From: Betaproteobacteria bacterium | Lineage (GTDB): Bacteria; Pseudomonadota; Gammaproteobacteria; Burkholderiales; SG8-39 | Assembly: GCA_004298295.1 (NCBI GenBank) | Contig: SCUH01000153.1 | Coordinates: 1 to 12,294, forward strand | DNA length: 12,294 bases | Direction of reading: 5' to 3' | Shown: piece by piece, positions 6,490 through 12,294 of the stretch | How the letters are laid out: every line of letters begins with the position of its first letter | Numbering within the stretch: the first letter of the stretch is position 1 | The notes under the pieces: model-generated | What the model saw: the letters and a program-made list of their open reading frames with translations, nothing else | What the model was told of the DNA's origin: nothing | Databases searched by the model: none | Position numbers and translations under genes: made by a program

Positions 6490-7277
6490 GCGTCATCCGC
6501 TCGCGCGACAACGAGCGCCTGCGCCGCTGGCGCAAGCTCGCCGCCTCGGGGCGCGCGCGGCGCGCCGAGGGCCGCGCGATGATCGAGGGCGTGCATCTGG
6601 TGGCGGCTTGCCTCGCGAGCGGACGCCGGCCCGCGGCGCTGATCGTGAGCGAGTCGGGTCTGGCGCGAGCCGAGATCGCGGCGCTGGTGAAAGCATCGAA
6701 GCTGCAGCCGGTGGTCCTCGCCGATGCATTGTTCGCTGCGCTCGCCGATACCGAGACGCCGGCTGGCATGGCTGCAGAAATCGCGATCCCCGAAGGCGAA
6801 TCCGATCTCGCGGCGGCAAGCGGTTGCGTATTTCTCGACGGCGTGCAGGACGCGGGCAACGTAGGCGCCATCCTGCGCAGCGCCGCAGCGTTCGCGGCCG
6901 GTGACGTGGTGCTCGCACCGGGCTGTGCCGACGCCTGGTCGCCAAAGGTCCTGCGCGCAGGAATGGGCGCACATTTCGTTCTGAGAATCGGCCAGAGCAA
7001 CGACATGGATTCGGCGTTGGATCGGTTTGGCGGGACGATCGTCTGCGCGGTCGTGCGCGGAGGCACTGCGATCTCGAAGGCCGATCTGCGCGGCCGCATC
7101 GGCTGGATCTTCGGCGGCGAGGGGCAGGGGGTGGGCGCGGCGCTTGCCGCGCGCGCGCAGCTCAGCGTCACGATCCCGATGCCCGGCGCCACCGAGTCGC
7201 TCAACGTCGCGGCCGCGGCCGCGATCTGCTTCTACGAGCGCGCGCGCCAGCTCAGTACACCTGCCGCTCGAGGCTGA
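6486..7277 (+). CDS. TrmH/SpoU-family RNA 2'-O-methyltransferase
   Basis: This is a SPOUT-class methyltransferase that uses S-adenosylmethionine to methylate a ribose 2'-OH in rRNA or tRNA. The exact target cannot be told from sequence. The 263-residue protein has an N-terminal substrate-binding domain with L30e-like character (about 1-100) and the knotted catalytic domain. Motif 1 is DAGNVGAILRSA at 122-133 (conserved N125 and R131), motif 2 is IFGGEGQGV at 208-216, and motif 3 is IPMPGATESLNVAAAA at 230-245. The ATG at 6486 overlaps the senA stop, with GAGG at 6478-6481 upstream, so it is probably translated from the senA message. In many betaproteobacteria this gene directly follows rnhB. 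Its 3' end overlaps the convergent ppsR by 26 bases. Confidence 0.92.
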   Translation: MSVIRSRDNERLRRWRKLAASGRARRAEGRAMIEGVHLVAACLASGRRPAALIVSESGLARAEIAALVKASKLQPVVLADALFAALADTETPAGMAAEIAIPEGESDLAAASGCVFLDGVQDAGNVGAILRSAAAFAAGDVVLAPGCADAWSPKVLRAGMGAHFVLRIGQSNDMDSALDRFGGTIVCAVVRGGTAISKADLRGRIGWIFGGEGQGVGAALAARAQLSVTIPMPGATESLNVAAAAAICFYERARQLSTPAARG

Positions 7278-8076
7278 GCTCGCCCAGGATGGTGGTGGCG
7301 AGCTCCTCGATCGACTTGGTGGTGGAATTGATCCAGCGGATGCCTTCGCGGCGCATCAGGAGCTCGGCCTGTGCGACCTCGTAGCGGCAGTTGCCGAGCT
7401 CGGCGTACTGGCTGTCGGGGCGGCGTTCCTGGCGGATCTCGCGCAGCCGCTCGGGCGCGATGGTCAGGCCATAGACGCGGTTCTTGTGCCTGCGCAGCGC
7501 TTCGGGCAGCCGCATGCGCGTGAAATCCTCCGGGATGAGCGGGTAGTTCGCCGCCTTGACCCCGAACTGCAGCGCGAGATAGAGGCTGGTCGGCGTCTTG
7601 CCGCTGCGCGACACGCCCGTGAGAATGACGTCGGCCTGCTCCAGGTCGCGGTGCGAGGCGCCGTCGTCGTGCACCATGGCGAAGTTGACCGCTTCCATGC
7701 GCCGTTCGTAGGTATTTTTGTCGCGTGCGCTGTGCGAGCGCCCGACGGTGTGGCTCGACATCGTGCCCAGACCCGCTTCGAGCGGGCCGATGAAGGTCTC
7801 GAAAAAATCGAGGAACAGCGCATTCGCGCGCTGCAGCACCGCGCGCGCCTGCGGGTTGACCAGCGTCGAGAACACGATCGGCTGGCCGTTGCCGCGCAGG
7901 CCCTCGCGCTCGATGCGCTCGAGGCATTCGCCCGCCTTGTCGACACTGTCGACGAAAGGCAGCGTCACCTGGTTGAACTCGACGTCCTCGAATTGCGTCA
8001 GCAGGCTGTGGCCGAGCATCTGCGCCGTGATCCCGGTGCCGTCGGAGACGAAGAACACGGTGCGGCGATGCGGCAT
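7252..8076 (-). CDS. ppsR: PEP synthase regulatory protein (bifunctional kinase/pyrophosphorylase)
   Basis: PpsR (PSRP, formerly DUF299) inactivates PEP synthase by ADP-dependent phosphorylation of a threonine next to the catalytic histidine, and reactivates it by phosphate-dependent removal. The 274-residue protein starts with the family signature VFFVSDGTGITAQMLG and carries a P-loop, GVSRSGKT, at 154-161. Conserved blocks SHTVGRSH at 108-115 and INSTTKSIEE at 249-258 are also present. The ATG is at 8076. It is divergent from its target ppsA, with 55 bp to the preferred ppsA start. Its tail overlaps the convergent methyltransferase gene. Confidence 0.95.
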   Translation of the reverse strand: MPHRRTVFFVSDGTGITAQMLGHSLLTQFEDVEFNQVTLPFVDSVDKAGECLERIEREGLRGNGQPIVFSTLVNPQARAVLQRANALFLDFFETFIGPLEAGLGTMSSHTVGRSHSARDKNTYERRMEAVNFAMVHDDGASHRDLEQADVILTGVSRSGKTPTSLYLALQFGVKAANYPLIPEDFTRMRLPEALRRHKNRVYGLTIAPERLREIRQERRPDSQYAELGNCRYEVAQAELLMRREGIRWINSTTKSIEELATTILGELSLERQVY

Positions 8077-8081
8077 GCGGC

Positions 8082-8087
8082 TAAAAT
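8082..8087 (+). promoter_or_regulatory. Possible ppsA -10 element TAAAAT
   Basis: TAAAAT sits in an AT-rich patch (8081-8097) in the short ppsR-ppsA spacer and resembles a sigma-70 -10 box. Transcription would begin near 8094-8096. That would place the upstream ATG at 8099 almost at the RNA 5' end and leave a leader of about 37 bases before the ATG at 8132. No good -35 is visible 16-18 bases upstream. The same patch read on the other strand could serve ppsR. Confidence 0.4.
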
Positions 8088-8131
8088 AAAGTGTTTGGAT
8101 GCCGGCGGCAAATCACGGGGAGCAGCGGACG

Positions 8132-10522
<2,391 letters not shown>

Positions 10523-10537
<15 letters not shown>

Positions 10538-10966
10538 CACGCGTTGCTTCTCGCGCTGCCATTCGCGCTCGCGTTCGGCCTCGCGCTTGTCATGCTTGAG
10601 CTTGCCGCGCGCCAGCGCGATCTCGGCCTTGATGCGGCCCTTGGCGTAGTGCAGGTCGAGCGGAATCAGCGCGTAGCCGCGCTCGCGGATCTTGCCGAGC
10701 AGGCGCCGGATCTCCTCGGCGTGCAGCAGGAGCTTGCGCGTGCGCGTCGGATCCGGCGTGATGTGCGTGGAAGCGGTGGCGAGCGGGCTCAGGTGCGCGC
10801 CGATCAGCCACAGCGCGTCGTCCTTCGCCAGGACGTAGGCATCGCCGATCTGCGCGCGTCCGGCGCGGATCGCCTTCACCTCCCAGCCCTCGAGCGCGAG
10901 CCCCGCCTCGAAGCGCTCCTCGATGAAGTAGTCGTGCGAGGCCTTGCGGTTCTGGACGATGACCAT
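10523..10966 (-). CDS. smpB: SsrA-binding protein SmpB
   Basis: SmpB binds tmRNA and guides it into the empty A site of stalled ribosomes for trans-translation. The 147-residue protein shows the OB-fold core, with NRKASHDYFIEERFEAGL and GWEVKAIRAGRAQI in the first 45 residues. It ends in the basic C-terminal tail (KHDKREAEREREWQREK) that becomes helical in the mRNA channel. Length is close to the family norm of about 150-160. The ATG is at 10966. It is divergent from ratA, only 20 bp away, an arrangement found widely in proteobacteria. The tmRNA gene is not in this window. Confidence 0.96.
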
Positions 10967-10986
10967 GGCGGGAGCGGGATTCTCCC

Positions 10987-11433
10987 ATGAAGCGCATCAG
11001 CCGGTCGGCGATCGTCGAGCACAGCGCCGCGGAGCTCTACGCGCTGGTGCAGGACATCGAGGCCTACCCGGAATTCCTGCCCTGGTGCCTTGCGGCGCAG
11101 GTGCGCGAGCGCTCGCCGCACCGCACCGTGGCGACGCTCACGGTGGGCCTGCGCGGCCTGAAGCAGTCCTTCACCACCGAGAACGTCGATCGCGAGGCCG
11201 AATCGATCGACATGAAGCTGCTCGAGGGCCCGTTCCGGCGCTTCGCGGCGCACTGGCGCTTCCGGCCGCTCGGGCGCGACGCTGCGAAGATCGAGTTCTC
11301 CCTCGGTTACGAATTCGCCAATCGCATCGTCGCGCGCGCGCTCGATCCGCTGTTCGAGCAGATCGCGGGCAGCATGGTCGATGCCTTCACCCGGCGCGCG
11401 CAGCGGCTGCTCGATGACGCAATCGACGGTTGA
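10987..11433 (+). CDS. ratA: RatA / COQ10-like START-domain protein
   Basis: This 148-residue protein belongs to the polyketide-cyclase/START superfamily, COQ10 branch. E. coli RatA was reported to block 70S ribosome assembly, while the mitochondrial homologue Coq10 binds ubiquinone. Which role applies in betaproteobacteria is unsettled. Typical features are the N-terminal strand ISRSAIVEHSAAELYALV, the YPEFLPWC block at 47-54 and a long C-terminal helix around residues 118-145 that closes the lipid-like pocket. It is divergent from smpB and overlaps ratB by 20 bases. The smpB-ratA-ratB neighbourhood is conserved in beta- and gammaproteobacteria. A GGAG lies 12 bases before the ATG, rather far for a ribosome site. 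Confidence 0.9.
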   Translation: MKRISRSAIVEHSAAELYALVQDIEAYPEFLPWCLAAQVRERSPHRTVATLTVGLRGLKQSFTTENVDREAESIDMKLLEGPFRRFAAHWRFRPLGRDAAKIEFSLGYEFANRIVARALDPLFEQIAGSMVDAFTRRAQRLLDDAIDG

Positions 11434-11680
11434 GGTGGTCTACGCCCTGCCGCAGCGCGCGCAGGTGGTGACGGTAACGCTGGAGGAGGGGTCCACCGTG
11501 CTCGACGCGGTGCGCGCCTCTGGAATCACCGCGGACTACGCAGCCCTGGCGATCTTCGGCGAGCCGGTGGCGCCCGGGCACCGGCTGCGCGACGGCGACC
11601 GCATCGAGCTGCTGCGGCCGCTCGCGGTGCCGCCGATGGAGGCGCGCCGCCGGCGCGCCGCGCGCAGCGCGCAGCGCTAG
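11414..11680 (+). CDS. ratB: RatB / RnfH-family ubiquitin-like small protein
   Basis: This 88-residue protein of the RnfH (UPF0125) family has a beta-grasp, ubiquitin-like fold related to ThiS/MoaD but lacks a terminal Gly-Gly. Its biochemical role is unknown. Signature segments are VEVVYALPQRAQVVTV at the start, a VLDAVRASGI helix and LRDGDRIELLRPL near residues 58-70. A basic tail (EARRRRAARSAQR) follows. The ATG at 11414 lies inside the end of ratA in another frame, a 20-base overlap that suggests coupled translation. Its stop is only 4 bases from the end of the convergent DUF4124 gene. Confidence 0.88.
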   Translation: MTQSTVEVVYALPQRAQVVTVTLEEGSTVLDAVRASGITADYAALAIFGEPVAPGHRLRDGDRIELLRPLAVPPMEARRRRAARSAQR

Positions 11681-11684
11681 GGCC

Positions 11685-12170
11685 TCATTCGCAGGACTGC
11701 TGCACCGCCTGGCGCGCCCGCGTGGTCTCGGCGGCAATCTGCGCGTCGTCGAGGTAGTAGCGCTCGCCCTTGGCGTCGGTGCGCGCGATGCGCGCGCCGC
11801 TTTCCAGCGCGCGCAGCGCGTTGCGCGAACTCTCGCAGTTCTCCTTCTTCCGGGCCGCGTCCGCCTGCGCCTTGGCTTCGGTCTCGCGCGCCTTCTCGGC
11901 GTCGATCTGGCGCTTGCGGAAGGCCTGCTCCTGCTCGGCCGGCGTGAGCGGGCCCTGCTTCGCGTCCTTGGCCGCGGCGCTCTTGGCCGCGGGCGACGCG
12001 GGCGCGGCCGGCGCGGGGGTCGCCGCGCCGCGGATCTCGCGCACCTTGGCACCGGGCGGCGGTGAGTCGCCGCACTCGCGCCGGCCATCCTTGTTGGTCC
12101 AGCACTGCACCTGCGCCTGCGCCGCGCCGGCGGCCAACACGGCAAGCAAAACGATCAGCGTCTTTCGCAT
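11685..12170 (-). CDS. Secreted DUF4124-domain protein
   Basis: This 161-residue protein of unknown function begins with a clear Sec signal peptide (MRKTLIVLLAVLAAGAAQA) with likely cleavage after residue 19. The mature start VQCWTNKDGRRECGDSPP is a DUF4124-type module, which has two cysteines here (C23, C33). A low-complexity Ala/Pro/Lys linker runs from 49 to 75. A charged helix, probably a coiled coil, spans 76-120. The C-terminal part has two more cysteines (C112, C160), so periplasmic disulfides are plausible. The ATG at 12170 is set by AGGAG at 12176-12180 on the reverse strand, 5 bases upstream. It is common next to guaB in betaproteobacteria, but no function is known to me. Confidence 0.85.
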   Translation of the reverse strand: MRKTLIVLLAVLAAGAAQAQVQCWTNKDGRRECGDSPPPGAKVREIRGAATPAPAAPASPAAKSAAAKDAKQGPLTPAEQEQAFRKRQIDAEKARETEAKAQADAARKKENCESSRNALRALESGARIARTDAKGERYYLDDAQIAAETTRARQAVQQSCE

Positions 12171-12188
12171 GAGGGCTCCTCGGTGCCA

Positions 12189-12196
12189 AGTATAAT
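12189..12196. promoter_or_regulatory. Overlapping divergent -10 elements for guaB and the DUF4124 gene
   Basis: TATAAT at 12191-12196 is a perfect sigma-70 -10 for guaB, placing the start of transcription near 12203 and leaving a leader of about 18 bases with AAGG at 12211-12214. Read on the other strand, TATACT at 12194-12189 is a good -10 for the DUF4124 gene. Neither strand has an obvious -35. The GCCGC just after the guaB -10 is GC-rich, like stringently controlled promoters. Confidence 0.55.
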
Positions 12197-12220
12197 GCCG
12201 CTTTGCGCGAAAGGCCTGCC

Positions 12221-12294
12221 ATGCGGGTGATCCAGAAGGCGCTGACCTTCGACGACGTGCTCCTCGTTCCCGCCCACTCGCGCGTCCTGCCACG
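12221..12294 (+). CDS. guaB: IMP dehydrogenase GuaB, N-terminal end (partial)
   Basis: Only the first 24 codons are present. The sequence MRVIQKALTFDDVLLVPAHS is the hallmark N-terminus of bacterial IMP dehydrogenase, which oxidises IMP to XMP, the committed step of GTP synthesis. The ATG at 12221 has AAGG 6 bases upstream (12211-12214) and a TATAAT promoter element at 12191-12196. The rest of the gene, including the CBS domains and catalytic cysteine loop, lies beyond the window. Confidence 0.93.
   Translation, partial: MRVIQKALTFDDVLLVPAHSRVLP

Overview
The window is GC-rich chromosomal DNA, probably from a betaproteobacterium (Burkholderiales/Rhodocyclales-like). The evidence is gene order and protein sequence: skp-lpxD-fabZ-lpxA-lpxB-rnhB, a TrmH-family methyltransferase next to ppsR/ppsA, and smpB-ratA-ratB followed by a DUF4124 protein and guaB. 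I cannot name a genus. I see no transposase, integrase, CRISPR array, tRNA or rRNA.

Layout. (1) 1-4074, plus strand: the 3' end of skp, then lpxD, fabZ, lpxA, lpxB and rnhB. The genes overlap or abut and look like one translationally coupled operon for outer-membrane lipid A and fatty-acid synthesis, with RNase HII at its end. (2) 4075-4216: a short AT-richer intergenic region with a nested hairpin and a repeated heptamer, lying between convergent genes. (3) 4217-6489: two divergent genes 32 bp apart. The minus-strand gene is a SenB-type selenosugar synthase (GT-B glycosyltransferase fold). The plus-strand gene is an EgtB/SenA-type non-haem iron enzyme with a DinB-like domain and an FGE-sulfatase-like domain. 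Together they look like the core of the selenoneine (selenium analogue of ergothioneine) pathway. (4) 6486-8076: a TrmH/SpoU-family RNA methyltransferase, coupled to senA by ATGA, converging on ppsR. (5) 8132-10537: ppsA (PEP synthase), divergent from its regulator ppsR. (6) 10523-11680: smpB (minus), divergent from ratA-ratB (plus). (7) 11685-12294: a secreted DUF4124 protein (minus) and the 5' end of guaB (plus), which share a compact promoter region.

The most interesting part is the senB/senA pair. It sits between rnhB and the TrmH-family gene, two genes that are often direct neighbours in betaproteobacteria, so it looks like an accessory pathway placed inside a housekeeping cluster. The published pathway also needs selenophosphate (SenC/SelD) and hercynine (EgtD). 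Neither gene is in this window, so both would have to be encoded elsewhere. The assignment rests on motifs recognised by eye and on the pairing of the two genes. It has not been confirmed by a database search.
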